Assembly: GCA_023897205.1 (NCBI GenBank)
Contig: JAHWDD010000001.1
Coordinates: 7,254,001 to 7,318,000, forward strand
DNA from: Exophiala sp. HKRS030
Lineage: Eukaryota; Ascomycota; Eurotiomycetes; Chaetothyriales; Herpotrichiellaceae
Direction of reading: 5' to 3'
DNA length: 64,000 nt
Part shown: positions 21,473 to 36,111 of the stretch, piece by piece
Numbering within the stretch: the stretch's first letter is position 1
Layout: every line of letters begins with the position of its first letter
Translations under genes and position numbers: made by a program
Notes under the pieces: generated by a model
The model's database searches: none
Seen by the model: only the letters and a program-made list of their open reading frames with translations
Told to the model about the DNA's origin: nothing

Positions 21473-22503
21473 ATGTCTTCCAAACCTCCCACCGACACCT
21501 TCACCCGTTTCACCTCCTCTCAGCCACACGCTACCACGCGGATATCCAACCCAAACCCCAATCACCCATCCTCGACGTCACGATCACGCTTCACCACCTC
21601 AGAGCTCACCAACGATCCACGGCCGGCACCAAGTTCATTCAGCCAGAATGCACCTATCAACGAAACACCATTAGAGAAAGTCGCCCGACTGCGCGCGGCC
21701 TCGCGTCTGGCCAAAGCCCAAGCTTCATCATCCTTCAGCGACCGACTAGTCGTCAATGGCCGCCGCTGGGCCGATCATCTGCACCGTTTCACCACGTATG
21801 GTCTGATCGCTTTCACCGGCGTGTCCAGCGTGGTCGCAGCCTATGGCATCACGAGTCTCGTCGCGCACAATAGACGCCAGAAGCGCGCGTGGGTGGAACG
21901 CGAGATGGACAGGTTGCAGGAGGCACAAAGGGCGTTCTTGAGAGGCGAGGCTGACGCCGAGCAATTACATCTACTACAGCAGGAACGAGCAGGCGAGGAG
22001 TTGGCGCTCCAGCACAAGAGGGAGACTGAGCGGAAGAAACAGGAGAGTTACTGGTCGCGGGCCAAGGCGTTGATCGGAAGTCAAGCAGCCAAAGGCGAGA
22101 TGGGCAGCGAGACAAGCGAAGAGAGAGAAATCCGAGAGCAAAGGGCGGCGAGACAGGTGCAGATCCAGAGAAACGGCGGCCTAGTGGACGATGGATTCGT
22201 CGATGGCGAAGTCGGAGTCAGCAGCAGTAACAACAAGACCAAAACCGTGGCCGTCCCTTCTGCCGCCTCGGGCATCAAGGGTGTCGGCGTCGATTCAAAG
22301 GGTCGCCCCGTCCCGAAGGCAGAGTCGAATATGTGACGTCCAAGGTCGAGACGGAGAGGAGGAAAGGAGAGAAGGTTGTCGAGCAGATTGTAGGCCCCGG
22401 TGCCGGTGGTCCGTTGGATGTGTTGGCGGGCAATGCCACGCAAGCGGCACAAGCTGAGGGACGGGGTTGGTTGAGTTGGGCTTGGGGAGGTGGGAAGTCC
22501 TGA
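21473..22503 (+). CDS. COX14-type cytochrome oxidase assembly protein, frameshifted near the 3' end
   Basis: The N-terminal 70 residues are Ser/Thr/Pro-rich. Then come ETPLEKVARLRAASRLAKAQ and a WADHLHRFTTYGLIAFTG segment leading into one transmembrane helix and HNRRQKRAW. This is the pattern of fungal proteins with the COX14 cytochrome c oxidase assembly domain in the mitochondrial inner membrane. Downstream is a long charged coiled coil. The initial frame stops at 22334-22336 (PKAESNM), but the next frame continues with GRVEYVTSKVETERRKGEK and ends with GWLSWAWGGGKS at 22503. One lost base between 22303 and 22319 explains it, probably a C in GTCCCG. Repaired: 1032 nt, 343 aa. The C-terminal extension is far longer than yeast Cox14 (about 70 aa). 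The domain call is inferred from motif memory. Confidence 0.7.
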
Positions 22504-23054
22504 ACCTGAATGTGGTATATGTCTCTTTGACGGCCAGCCCACATATGAGGCAACACCTCGACTCCTGCATATTGTAGCATTGTATTATCACAGAGAAGAT
22601 TCAATCTCGGTAGAAATTCTGTACAAGACTATTTGAGTACAGAGCTTGCATTGCACCAGTTGAACCATATAAAGGAGTTTGAAAAAGGATTGCTAATAGG
22701 ATGGATTAACAGATAGCTGGGATTGTTGCGTTGCATGATGAATCGATCCCAATCTAAAGTCTAATGGTCTACTTCATCGAATAGGAAAGCGTAAGAAGCA
22801 ATAAAGAAGGCAAACCAGACACGAAGCCCGTGATACGTAATGCGTGCTGTCCTGGGTCTGCTCATGATCCAGGTAAAGTTTTCACTCCCACTGAAGCCAA
22901 GGTCGTGCGACGAGGTTGTCTAGCTCGACAATGCCTCACAAGTTCGCCAGATGTAACATAAAAGTGCAAGGCTTGCTATCATATTCTTCATAATCATCAT
23001 TCAAACGAATCCTTCATAAACATCATCTCCTGTGGCTCTTCCGCCCGACATTTG
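22504..23054. other. Convergent intergenic spacer
   Basis: Separates two gene 3' ends. AT-rich, no gene seen; probably 3' untranslated sequence and terminators. Confidence 0.45.
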
Positions 23055-24032
23055 TTATGATCGTAAGATATGGCTGTAATGGCCGGGAACACGCTGGATA
23101 CACTTCTCACAACCGTTCAGGAATCCCATATGCAGCCTTGCAGGTCGCGAACTCCGACTTGGGCTGGTGGTTACGTCGACAGATTCATGCGGGTGATGTC
23201 GCGATGACCCGGTGTCCTCAAATCTGTCGTGTACACAGAGCCCGCCCATTGATTCATTGGTGGATTCCAACATGGTTGTATTCATTCCTCCCATGTCTTG
23301 GTCTTCAATAGGGCTGGGTAGACCGTCACGAGTAATCCAAGATTCTTGTTCGATCATAGGACTGAGATTGGTGCGTAGTGGTGGAAATTGATGGCGAGGA
23401 GCATTGGATAAATCTGAAAGGCGACTATCGAAATGAGGGTTGATGGGAGTAGGTACTCTATCTCGCCCAAAGGCTTCAATGGCGCCGAGGAAGTTGGGAT
23501 CTCGGTGTGGTGGTACAATGTCGTTTGAGCGGGCGCGTTGGATCCGGGGCATCATTGGCGATATTGTGAAAAGATCCATGTCAACATCGTTGACATGCTC
23601 GACTTGGACCTTTAGGCATGAATTGGCACCGTTGGTTGACTGAGAATCTTGATTGGTGGCATCGTTGGTTGGCCAAGAGCAAAACGGAGAACTGTCGTCG
23701 GGACCGTCTTGAGACTCATCCTCAGATGTGTCAACAGGAGTTGGAGGTTGCTGGTAGATCGAGGTCAAGGGTGAATATGTGGTTGGTGGGACATAGATTT
23801 GGGGTCTTGGAGGTGAAATGCGAAAGGGTAAAGCGTGGGTAGGACGTCGTTTGATGTCACGTTGGAAGTAGTTTTCACCATGATCATCCAAATTTCGCTT
23901 CCGCTTGCTGGGAGAATGTTCGAATTGGTGGTGAAAGGACGTGTACACATCTGCCATGTCTCGTGATGAATTCGGAGTGAACATGGAGTCGGGATGGGGA
24001 CGGCGAGATGGATTGAGATCAACTGAGATCAA
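23055..24032 (-). CDS. Hypothetical protein with conserved-looking C-terminal CEKC/PGHYSHI motif
   Basis: A single exon of 325 aa. Most is disordered: Pro/Ser/Asp/Asn-rich, with a basic nuclear-localisation-like patch (SKRKRN) near residue 45. The last 25 residues are compact and distinctive: LHMGFLNGCEKCIQRVPGHYSHI. A C-x2-C pair in this context (G-x-x-x-x-CEKC-x4-PGHYSHI) also occurs, from memory, at the C-terminus of an uncharacterised fungal family. It may form half of a zinc site or a peptide docking motif. The start could also be the Met at about residue 17. Function unknown. It shares a divergent promoter region with the DAHP synthase gene. Confidence 0.6.
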   Translation of the reverse strand: MISVDLNPSRRPHPDSMFTPNSSRDMADVYTSFHHQFEHSPSKRKRNLDDHGENYFQRDIKRRPTHALPFRISPPRPQIYVPPTTYSPLTSIYQQPPTPVDTSEDESQDGPDDSSPFCSWPTNDATNQDSQSTNGANSCLKVQVEHVNDVDMDLFTISPMMPRIQRARSNDIVPPHRDPNFLGAIEAFGRDRVPTPINPHFDSRLSDLSNAPRHQFPPLRTNLSPMIEQESWITRDGLPSPIEDQDMGGMNTTMLESTNESMGGLCVHDRFEDTGSSRHHPHESVDVTTSPSRSSRPARLHMGFLNGCEKCIQRVPGHYSHILRS

Positions 24033-26535
<2,503 letters not shown>

Positions 26536-27330
26536 GTCCTTTTCGATACCCAACAGTTCATCGAATTCTATAATGTTCGCGATGGAAAAGATATCTCTTG
26601 CATCTCTCCCCAATCTTGGCGTCTGGAAGGATATGGATCTTTTGTTGAGAAGGATAGGGTCAAAAGGAAAACCATGTGGAATACAAAATAGCATCAAGTG
26701 TTGCATCGCTGCTGCACAAAGTCACAGAATCGTCGTCACGTCATCTACTTTCTGATCCCTCTTATCCGCCTGCTTGCCTGCCTTCCTCCCTGCCTGCCTA
26801 TTATTGAGTCAAATCCAACTCAACTCAACGACAGAAACGTGTTAGTGATTGAAAATATGAAAAACCTCGCCTCCGCCCTTCTGACTACATATACACACGT
26901 GACACAGACGTAGACGACCAGAGCACTCCCCTAGTCACAAGTTGAACTTTGAAGTAGAAGACCTCTCGTTGAAGACGTCGACGTGTAGCTAACTAGTATA
27001 CTCGTACGATCCGGACACTGGCGCTACTCCATTCGTAACATGAATACAATGCCTACAGATTTATTCCGTGGTAATGGCCAGGACAATGATAATCATGATG
27101 ACAAGGTCGTTGTTGGTAACGTTGATGATGAAAATTACCGCCGCCAATGTCACTGATTCTGGATATTCACAGCTTACGTTGCCCTGACTAGGACAATGTG
27201 TGTAGCTTCTATCTTCATGTTTTCATTCAATCCATCTGTACTGACAGAACACCAGTGTTCGCCATACGAGCTAATTTCACCCACTTATCCATCCATTCCA
27301 TCCATCAACCCATGTAACAACGGTGAGCTT
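26536..27330. other. Convergent 3' spacer between DAHP synthase and TOR
   Basis: Contains the 3' ends of both genes. It has a cctgcctg-type low-complexity stretch around 26769-26798, one TGAGTCA at 26805-26811 in a position unlikely to be regulatory, and an AT-rich segment. No gene seen. Confidence 0.45.
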
Positions 27331-30300
27331 TTACCAGAACGAGCACCATCCAATATAATGTTGACACAGATTCTCGACGTTAGTCGCCTGAAGAATCAAG
27401 CGGTCGACTTGTTCCGGAACGCCGAGACCACCAATGCCAGCCATGACCGTTTCCGGTACGGCGCCTGCGACTACATCCTTTGATGCGTTACCCCTTCTTT
27501 CCGAATCGATCACGATTCCGTTTCCTTCAACATGGTTGATTCCATTCTTGGAAACGCTCGCTAGTCCATCTAGACCTAAGCCTGAAATATCGGATCGGAA
27601 GTTCTTCGCTTGTGAGCCCGCAGCCGTGCCTGGACTTGAAGGCTTGAAGTCACGACCGGTGAGTTTCTCTTTGATCCGGGCCAGAACTTGTAAAGCACGG
27701 GCATTCTGGACTTCTTTTGCATCAGTGGTTGTGTTGTTCTGCTCATTGTTCTTAAGAGCCTCAAGAATGCTTCCGCCACCGACCATGGCCGGATCTAGGA
27801 TACTGCTTCGTCGATGCCGACGACCTGGAGGTGCTCCGACGTGACTGAGAGCAGCCCCTCCCATAGCAGCAGCAGGGTTGTTGACTTCCATCGGACTACG
27901 ATCATAATCATCCCCTGGAGCACCAGGAGCATCAATAATACTCTGGCGTCGTTCGGAGCGGAAATGAGGGCGTGGTGGTGATTCCCGGGTATTGAGACGC
28001 CAATTTAGAAGGGGGTCGTGGATGAAAGCTTCAAGAACCGCCAGGAGAGACTCCTTGTTCTCGCGGATGACACGCATCACATTCTCACAAGTGATTCGGA
28101 AAGAACCTTCTATGTTGCTGACCTCCATCGCAAAGGTGAGCATACGAGTCAATCGGAATGGAACCCGCTCAGGATATTTTTCGCGATGCATGGCAACTTC
28201 GAAACAGTCGCCAAAATCGATATGGATGATTTTGCCAGTAATGCGATCGAGCATCAAATTCGAAGGATGTCGATCACCCAATCCCAAAATGTAGCCCACC
28301 ATACTCATGACCGCGAGTGACCTTGTATAGTTGGTTCGTCGATCAAGCCATGCTTCCGAGCTCTTCGACTTGAGCCATAAGACACGGTACAGATCTTTTC
28401 CAGTAGTATTGTCCATTGCGTATCCAAAGACTTCGACCTTTTGCATCAACGTCAGGTTGTCATAATCTGGTGCCATTTGAAGCATAATCCTGTGTTCAAT
28501 ATTGAGCAAAATTCTCCTTGACTCACGATACTCCTTGACCAGATTGTGAAGTGTGTCCGAGTTGGGAACCCATCCAAGAAGACCAGAATTTTGTGATAAT
28601 GGTATAGCTGGGAACCGTTGAATATTGAGATGTCGCTTGAACGATTCAGTGTCATTCGTCAACAGTGTATTGACCAGGCCGAACAATTGCATGACTCTTT
28701 CGTCCTGTCGGATATCTTCATGACCTTTAAGAACGAAGTCATATGAAATTCCATCGGATCCTTTCAATGTCATCTTTCGCGGTCTCTGTTTCGAGGGTAT
28801 TACAGTGAGGACGTGATTGAAACTTATGATCTTGATGATCGGCTTGCCGGAAACATATGTTCCGGGAACCGCTAGGTCTAAATCGTGAGCGTCCTTGAGG
28901 CGAGGTGAGACATACTTGAGATCAAGACTCATCAGTTGCGGTAGTTGACGGGCAATCTTGCGGAACACTGCATAATACAGATCCCAAGCTTGATTGAGAT
29001 CTCCTATCTCTCGTGTCCGGCGGAAGGTATTGCAGAAGGCTCTAGCTTCGGCAAGATCATGACCGAAAGCCTGAGCAAAGGAGACCTCTCTCAGCGTTTC
29101 AGCACCTCGATCCAGGAGTTCGTGCAATGGCGCAAGCGTTGAAAGCATGCCTTCGACATCATGGTCCCCAAAATAAAGACGACTGGCTTCCTCCAAGCCT
29201 TCATGCCAAAGTTCATGCCATAGAACAGCGACTCGAATAAGTTCATGACTCACAAGATCTGCTTGTTCGACAAGGATAGGACTGTGAACCCTCATACTGT
29301 CCATAATCTGTGTAGCTGAATTTGCTCGTCGCGCCACCGAAGATTTCATCGCCACCGTAAGTGGATATACAAGTGCCTGCGGATGTGCCTTGCCAACCTC
29401 TGCAAGAAGTCTATGGACTGCAGCTCTGACTCTAGCGTTTGGTTGATTGATTCGGGCAATCAATTGAGGGATAACCTCTAGCCACGTATCAATGCTGACC
29501 GATGCGAATCCTTCGATGACAACTTGATTCACTTCACTGTGGCCACCATGAGCAAACCACAATGTCAATAACCGGAGAGTATCTTGCAGTGAGCTAGTCT
29601 TTGAAAGAGCGATTGATTTGAAGAATCCTCCAATTGCAGGTACAACGTGGGATTGGATAACATGTTCAGGCAATTGTCGAATTTTGTCCTGATCTTGATG
29701 AGAAGCCATCGATGTGACAACTTCAAAATTAGCCAGTGCATACGCGTGCCAGGCCTTATACCAAGACTCATTGTACTGAGTAGCTGCATGATATGAGCTG
29801 AGAATGTCTCTAACAGCATCCTGTGCACGTGGACTTGTCCAATCACCTCTTAGGAGGTATGATTGCCACTCGCCTTGCCTGAGATAACACTTCGCAAGAA
29901 GTTTGGCACGCTTGTCCATATCCGAATGTCGTTGTCTTTGCATCACAGCTTCATGGCCATTCATGTCGAGACCATTGACGCCATTCACCCGATCATTATG
30001 GACATTGCTGGCCAAAGAAGCATTGATAGCTTGGAACTCATCAGCTAACCGCATGGTAAAGTCACGCAGATATGATAATGCTTGCTGTTGATTTCCAGTT
30101 GCCCAGTTGAACTTGAGACGAGCATAGGCGACAGGCGCAGGAGGACCATTCGGACCAGCAGCGATATCTCCGACGCCACCCAACGACGCAAGAGATCTTT
30201 CGGCAAGTCCGATACGGTCTGACTTCCGACATAGATTGGCAAACTTGATCCAAATTTCCGGGTTATCAGTTGGTGTCAGTACAAGAGCTCTGACCTTGAG

Positions 30301-33300
30301 CATGCGCTGCCAGACTTCGACATTGGACTGACATCCCAACAACCGTTTGTTCCACAACTGTTTCAAAGACTCCTGTTTATCCAATTGGCCATCATTTTGT
30401 TTGTAAAGAATAATCTCTTCAAGCTCGGCAAGCATTTGGGTCCGTACAACGACACTGTAAGCGCGATTATACGATTCTCCAATGGTGGTCGTGATTTCTG
30501 AATTAACCCCATCTTGGGCACGTACAATGAAGATTCCTGCCTCGGGGAAATTGTTGCGTTGAATCGCTAGAATGGCTCCGAAGAATGCTCTGTCTGGAGA
30601 GCTATCCTTCATGACACTGATGTAATTGTCCATCAGGTCCCACTCGCCTCGTCCCCAGGCCGCGGCTGCAGCAAGAGCAGACATGTTCTTCCGGTTCTCA
30701 GTGCTTGCACTATTCCAATGTTCTTGGGCGATCTCTGAAAGCATTTTCCATTCACCCAAGGCATGTAAGCAGCGCATCTTGCCCATTATGATGTCGAAGT
30801 TCTCAGGTTCGATCTTCTCGCGTTTCTGGTAGGCCGCCAAAGCTTCTTCCCATCTTTGCAATTTCTCGAACCAGGCTTCTTTCAATTCAACTTCACCATA
30901 TACTTGTGCTCGACGCAGAATACCGATAGCGGCGTCGGATTGCTGCAGTTGATTATTGATACTAATCAAGGCTTCAACACTGTGACTGTTTTGGTCTTGC
31001 TCGAATTCGAGCTCCTTGTAATGTAGTGCTTTCGCGAAAGCGTGGCATTTGGCCGCAAATTTGCCGAGTGTACGAATATCGATCGGTAACGACTTGTCGT
31101 CATGTTCCATGAACTCGGCTAGATTCAATAAAGTCTGTAAGATATCAGGTGGGATTGCTTGAGATGTGAGAGCTTTCTCGATTGACCTAATAAGCTCTTC
31201 TTGGTATTGATCGTAAAGTTCCGTCCAGCAAGAAACAAAAGCCGAGTTGAAAAGGTCCTTTGCGAGCGGTTGATAAACGCCAGCCAAGCTGGCGCAAGCT
31301 CTTAAAGCATGAGATGGAGATTCTTTGAGGAGTTCAACGCTGAATCTTCGCATCCATTCTTGCCAATCCTCTTTTGTCGACTTCTGAGATGTATCCCAGG
31401 CACTCTTCAAGTGTTGTTGATTTACTGGAAGTCTCTGTGACGTGATGTTCGAAAAGGTGTTATCCTGTTCCGACATACCATATTGCTCTTCTGGGTAGAA
31501 ATCCACAGGTAGAGCTTTACCAGTCTTGAAGTTCTCAACAAGTTTCTGGAATCGCTCGGAATTGATCTGTCCTGCCTTTGTGGCTCTGTCGATAAGGGGG
31601 AGATAATGCACAAAATCCTGTCCAAGGTGGTAGATTAACGCACAAACACAGTCAAGAGCGGCAGTTTTGAGCGTTCTCTCTGATGAATTTGTCGAGACCT
31701 TTTCGGGCGTGGAAAGAATCTTAGCCAATGGATGTACCATCAAAGACGCAAAGTCCGTAACATTGACAGTTCTCGAAAGCTTACCCAAGGTGTCGATGGC
31801 AGCCTTCCGAGCGTTCGTTGGAGCTGCAGGATTTTCGAGGATGCCAACGATAGCTGGCACAATCATGTGCATGTACTCTTCTCCACTGGCTCCGAAAACT
31901 AAGAATGTATGAAGAATTCGAATGGATGACTCCCTTCGAAGATCTCCATCGTTTTCAATGACTGCAAGCATTAAAGGGAGCAATCCTGCCAAATATCTCC
32001 GAAACTCTCCTTCCAAGGACTTAGAGATCGCTTCGATCAATGAGAGAATTGTGGATTGGACCTGTCTCGAGACGTTCCAGAACTCCCGAATGACGCCAAT
32101 GACCTCGGGAAGATACGCTCTGATATGCTGGCGGACAATATTCACCAAAACGGAGAGTTGATTGAAGTACGATTCGAGGCGACTTGGATGTGAACCGCGG
32201 ATGACACCAAGAAATCCTGGAATGATCTGGCCTAGGAAGGGCACACACTTCATACCGATAGTTTTGAAAATCGTGACCACAGCATCGATGACCGCACTGT
32301 GATATTGGACGAGGGTATGGTCGGCGAGAATGGTTTGCATAAGAGTGTTGATGACAACTGTCGGGTAATATTCTTCATTCGAAGGCGTCAGGCCTTGCAT
32401 AATCAAAGCGACGTCCGACACAGGCTGTGCTTCTGCCTTGCTCTGTTTCTCGGCTACTGATTCGCTCAATTGCTGATATTTGTAGGGATCCAAGGCGCCT
32501 AAAACACCAACAAGCTTGATGGCGTCAGTCCTGAGTTCTTCGTGAGCTTCAGTCTTGATCAAATTGATCAAAATACCCAACAGTTCCGGATACTCGATGT
32601 AAGGCTCAATGACATATTGGGAATTGACTGCAAGTGCACTCAGTGTCTTCATTGCTGCTTCACGTTTGTCGTGGGAGGCCAGGTCCTGCAAAGCATCGAT
32701 GATGATCGGCATCAATTCTGGGATGTGACGTTGCATTTCTTCACCACCCACAGAAGTAAGATCTCCCAATGCTTTAATGGTAGTTGAGGCAACGCCTGGA
32801 TTTGGATCTGTAGCTTTGGGCAGTAAAGCAGAAACCATGGCTTCCACATACGTCTTGACAAGCGAGGTAGCGTTGGCGACGAAGAGACTGATGAGCCGTG
32901 CGCTCTCCTCCTTCTGCTTTGCAGTATTGGAGTAACCAAGCCCCGTCAGAAGATTGACAAGCAATTTCCTTAGAGGTGGGAAAACGTAGGCTGGATTAAC
33001 AGTGGTCAGCCTTCCTATGATTTCGATAGCAGCTTCACGAACACCGAAAACCTCGTCATTGACGGCCAGAAACAAACATCGTATGTTTTCGGGTCGCGCC
33101 AGATGCTTGTCAAACTTCTTGTCCAAGGCGCGCAGCACTGTCATCCTGATATCTGGATCGGGATCGCCTACTGCAACGGTTAGAAGCTTGTCAACGACTT
33201 CGCTAACTACCTGGATGGCATTGTTGCTGGTCTGATGAAGAATGGGATCTTGCATGAACAATTGGCAGGAAGTAAGCGAGGCTGCTCGACGAATGTCTGG

Positions 33301-34870
33301 ATTATCGTTGGTTGCGTAACGCACAGTGACATCCCGCACAAACTCGTTCAAGATATGCCCAGAGAAATCAAACTTGCCTAGGGTCAAGAGTGCCAGAGTG
33401 ATTTCAGAGTCTTTGTATTCTGCTGGAAGACCTCCATAGTCTTTGGCGAAAGCTGGAAGGGGAGGGATCCTATTCGGTGGGCATCCAAGCGGCCGGTAAG
33501 GTGAGCGCACAAGGATCAAGCTCAGGAGGTCTAGCAATTTGTCTTGTATGGTTGACCTGATGGGTGGAATGTTGTGTGCCATATCTTCGAGGGCCTGCTC
33601 CATTGGTTCCGTCAAACCGCAAGCGAAGATGGGGTCAAGGAGGGCTTCCATGTATTTGCTCAGTGTTTGTCCAACCGCACCCGCAAGCATACTGATACAT
33701 CTGAACATGGGACCTTCGTCGACCGCTGACCTGTTTTTGGTTTTTGCACTCAAGGATTCCCGAATATAAAGGATGATGCCGTCCAGATATTGTGCAATGG
33801 CACTCCCAACTGCTTTCGCGATCTGACCTATGGCAATAAAGGCTTGGTTGCGTTCTTTCTCGCGCTTGAGTTGTGCTTGGAGGTAGATCATGAATTTATG
33901 GAGGTAGTTTGTAATGAACTCGAGAGGGGCGTATTCGGCGAGGACGGGGATAATCTGAACAACCTGGGTTCGAATCCTTGCATCACGGTGATCCTTCAAT
34001 CGAAGGACGATCTCGCAAGTGTTTCGATAGAAGTCGTGCATGAACATGTTTCCCTGCTGCAATAGTTCCATCAAGATCAGGAGGGAGCCAAGAATCTCAT
34101 CCACCGTTGTGTTCGGTCGGAATCCCTCCAATGCCTTTGAATATATTTTGGCAAACCAATGTGCCTGAAACTGACTATCTCTTGCAACCATGACACCGAA
34201 ACAGGCACTGACAGCCTGGGCCGCTATCCTGCGAATGAGGTCCTTGGGGTCTCGCAGGGCGTTCCAGATCAATTCGAAGATTTGTGGAATGAAGCCGTAG
34301 ACAAGGGTGGGAGAATTCCTCGCCATTTCGCGAATGAGTAGTACGGCCGCCAGCTTACGGCTCTCTTGTTTGTTTTCTGGCTGCAGCCATTCGAAGGCAG
34401 AAGTCATCTCAGCCTCGACCAATTCAGCAGTGTATGCACCTCCTGGGCGGGCCAGGTGACCCAATGCCCGACTGGCCGCATCGAGCACCAGGAAGGCATT
34501 GCTCTTTAAGGCGGCTCGGAGGTAGTTCGAGTATTTGGAGGCTTTCTGAGCAGCGTCGACAGCTTCGCAATCGATCAGACGGTCGAGTGCGAGGATACCC
34601 CCAATCTTTTCTGAAGCATCGGGTGCTTGGACGATGATGTTGCTAATTCGGTTGGTGACACGGTCGTAGAATGCGCTGAACCTTTCCGGGGCCCATTCTG
34701 TGGATGGTCAATACAGTTTCTTCAGGGTAGATGTACAATTTACCTCTAGACAACAGAGTGATGAGATCGCGCAGCTCAGTTGCGGCTTTGTTTTTGGTTT
34801 CATCATTTTTACTCTTGAGTTCGATGAAGATGCGCTCACTTGGGTCGGGAGCCTGACCTTGCACCGCCAT
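27331..34870 (-). CDS. TOR: TOR serine/threonine protein kinase
   Basis: The central nutrient-sensing PIKK of TORC1/TORC2. Exon 1 is 34870-34744 and exon 2 is 34697-27331, with intron GTAAAT...CACAG. The total is 7494 nt, 2497 aa, full family length and unbroken. Order: N-terminal HEAT repeats (about 1-1200), FAT region, FRB domain (about 1869-1969, with ELWHEGLEEASRLYFG and QAWDLYYAVF), then the kinase domain. The kinase has the glycine-rich start (GSDGISYDFVLKGHEDIRQDERVMQLF), catalytic DRHPSN near 2184 and DFGD near 2203. A low-complexity insert of about 200 residues follows, then the C-terminal FATC ending in HYIGWCSFW. The FRB residues equivalent to the yeast rapamycin-resistance Ser and Trp are present, so rapamycin-FKBP12 binding is expected. 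I see only one TOR in this window. Confidence 0.97.
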
Positions 34871-36111
34871 GATGCAAGACCATGGTCCTCTAGGAACAAA
34901 TCAATTATGTGGTAGTGGACAAATGTCTGGTTAGGAATAGTGTAGAGTTGACGGATTGTCTTCAAGAGGTTTTGGAGATCGTCTAAAAGGTGGAGGCTGC
35001 GGGTTGACGCTGGATTGCCTTGAATGTACGGAGTAGCAGTAGTAGTAGTTAGCAGTAGCATTCAGCACTGTTCTTCACGCGGCCTTGGTGAAATCAAGCG
35101 GGTAGCACGGGTATCAACGGGCGGTACTTTAGCCTGATGCAGCGCTACAAACTACAAGCTACAGGCTACAGGCTACAGGCTACAAGGCGACAGACCTGCA
35201 CCCCGTGAACCTCATTAGCTTTGGTGGCCCCTCACCTAACTAGTTACTCTGCCGGGGTGGAAAGTGCTTGGCTCTGGCTAACTGGCTAGGCCCAAGTTGC
35301 CTGCAAAGGTGTAGGTAAATACTCTGTAGAGGTTGCAAAATACCGATTTACACATATGTCCGTCCATGGCCATCACCAGCCTTGAGGACCTCTTTCTCGT
35401 CCGTTGACTTGTTGCTATATTATATAGCGCAGATCATTCCTCTCCGCTACAGTGCATGAAGCACTGCGACAATGAGAAAATGGCAAAGGCACAATGGATA
35501 GACAAATTGAAGGAATTAGGAAATTCCTATCAGTCTTAGACTTTGTCTCCCTGCTTCAAGCTGGGTCCTGTGCAATTGTCAGTAGCATCGTCCTTAGGTC
35601 GAGTTTCGAAGCAATCTGAAGGCTTTCACGAATAGAAATCAATGCGAGTATCTGGTGACCTGTTCGCGGCATCTGGAAGCTGATGCATGGTCTTACCTCA
35701 AAACAATGAGGTCAGGGCATAAGCAAACAAGGATCCAGAGAGAGCAAGAGACGTAAAGAGATCAGCCATTGCACATACCATTCGAGGGATGTTCTAGAGC
35801 CTGAATAGTGAGGCGGAAATATCGGCTCGTCCTTCGGAAGTCTCAGGTTTGTATATGACTGACGCCGCATGGGCCCGGGGCCATTATTGGATATGGCCAA
35901 AGTGCAAGATAAGGCCGCAATTGTCGGTAATCGGCTGTTCATCTGATATATCTCTTGTGAAGAGTCCAGCACTGTGACGTTGGGTTTGATGATTGTGCAG
36001 TGCAGGTAGCATTTGTCCCCAGGACACAGATCTGTGTTTTCGACGCCTGCGGGTTTGCATATCAAAAGCAAGTATTTCCTGGATCTCTTCCCGTTGCCCA
36101 CCTGGCGTTTC
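34871..36111. other. Intergenic, TOR promoter side, with tandem repeat
   Basis: Upstream of TOR (start 34870). Contains the ctacagg-type repeat listed separately. A minus-strand frame at 35712-36191 overlaps the 3' end of the poly(A) polymerase gene in another frame, has no motif and is not called. Confidence 0.45.
35145..35186 (+). repeat. Degenerate tandem repeat ctaca(a/g)g
   Basis: About six imperfect 7-bp units of the form ctacagg / ctacaag in tandem. Simple repeat in intergenic DNA. Confidence 0.7.

Noticed and set aside
33965..33985. ggttcgaatcc, resembling a tRNA B box
   Set aside because: Lies inside the TOR coding exon, with no A box or acceptor-stem pairing at the correct distances.
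27434..34341. Several plus-strand frames antisense to TOR
   Set aside because: They mirror the codon usage of the long conserved minus-strand exon and have no motifs.
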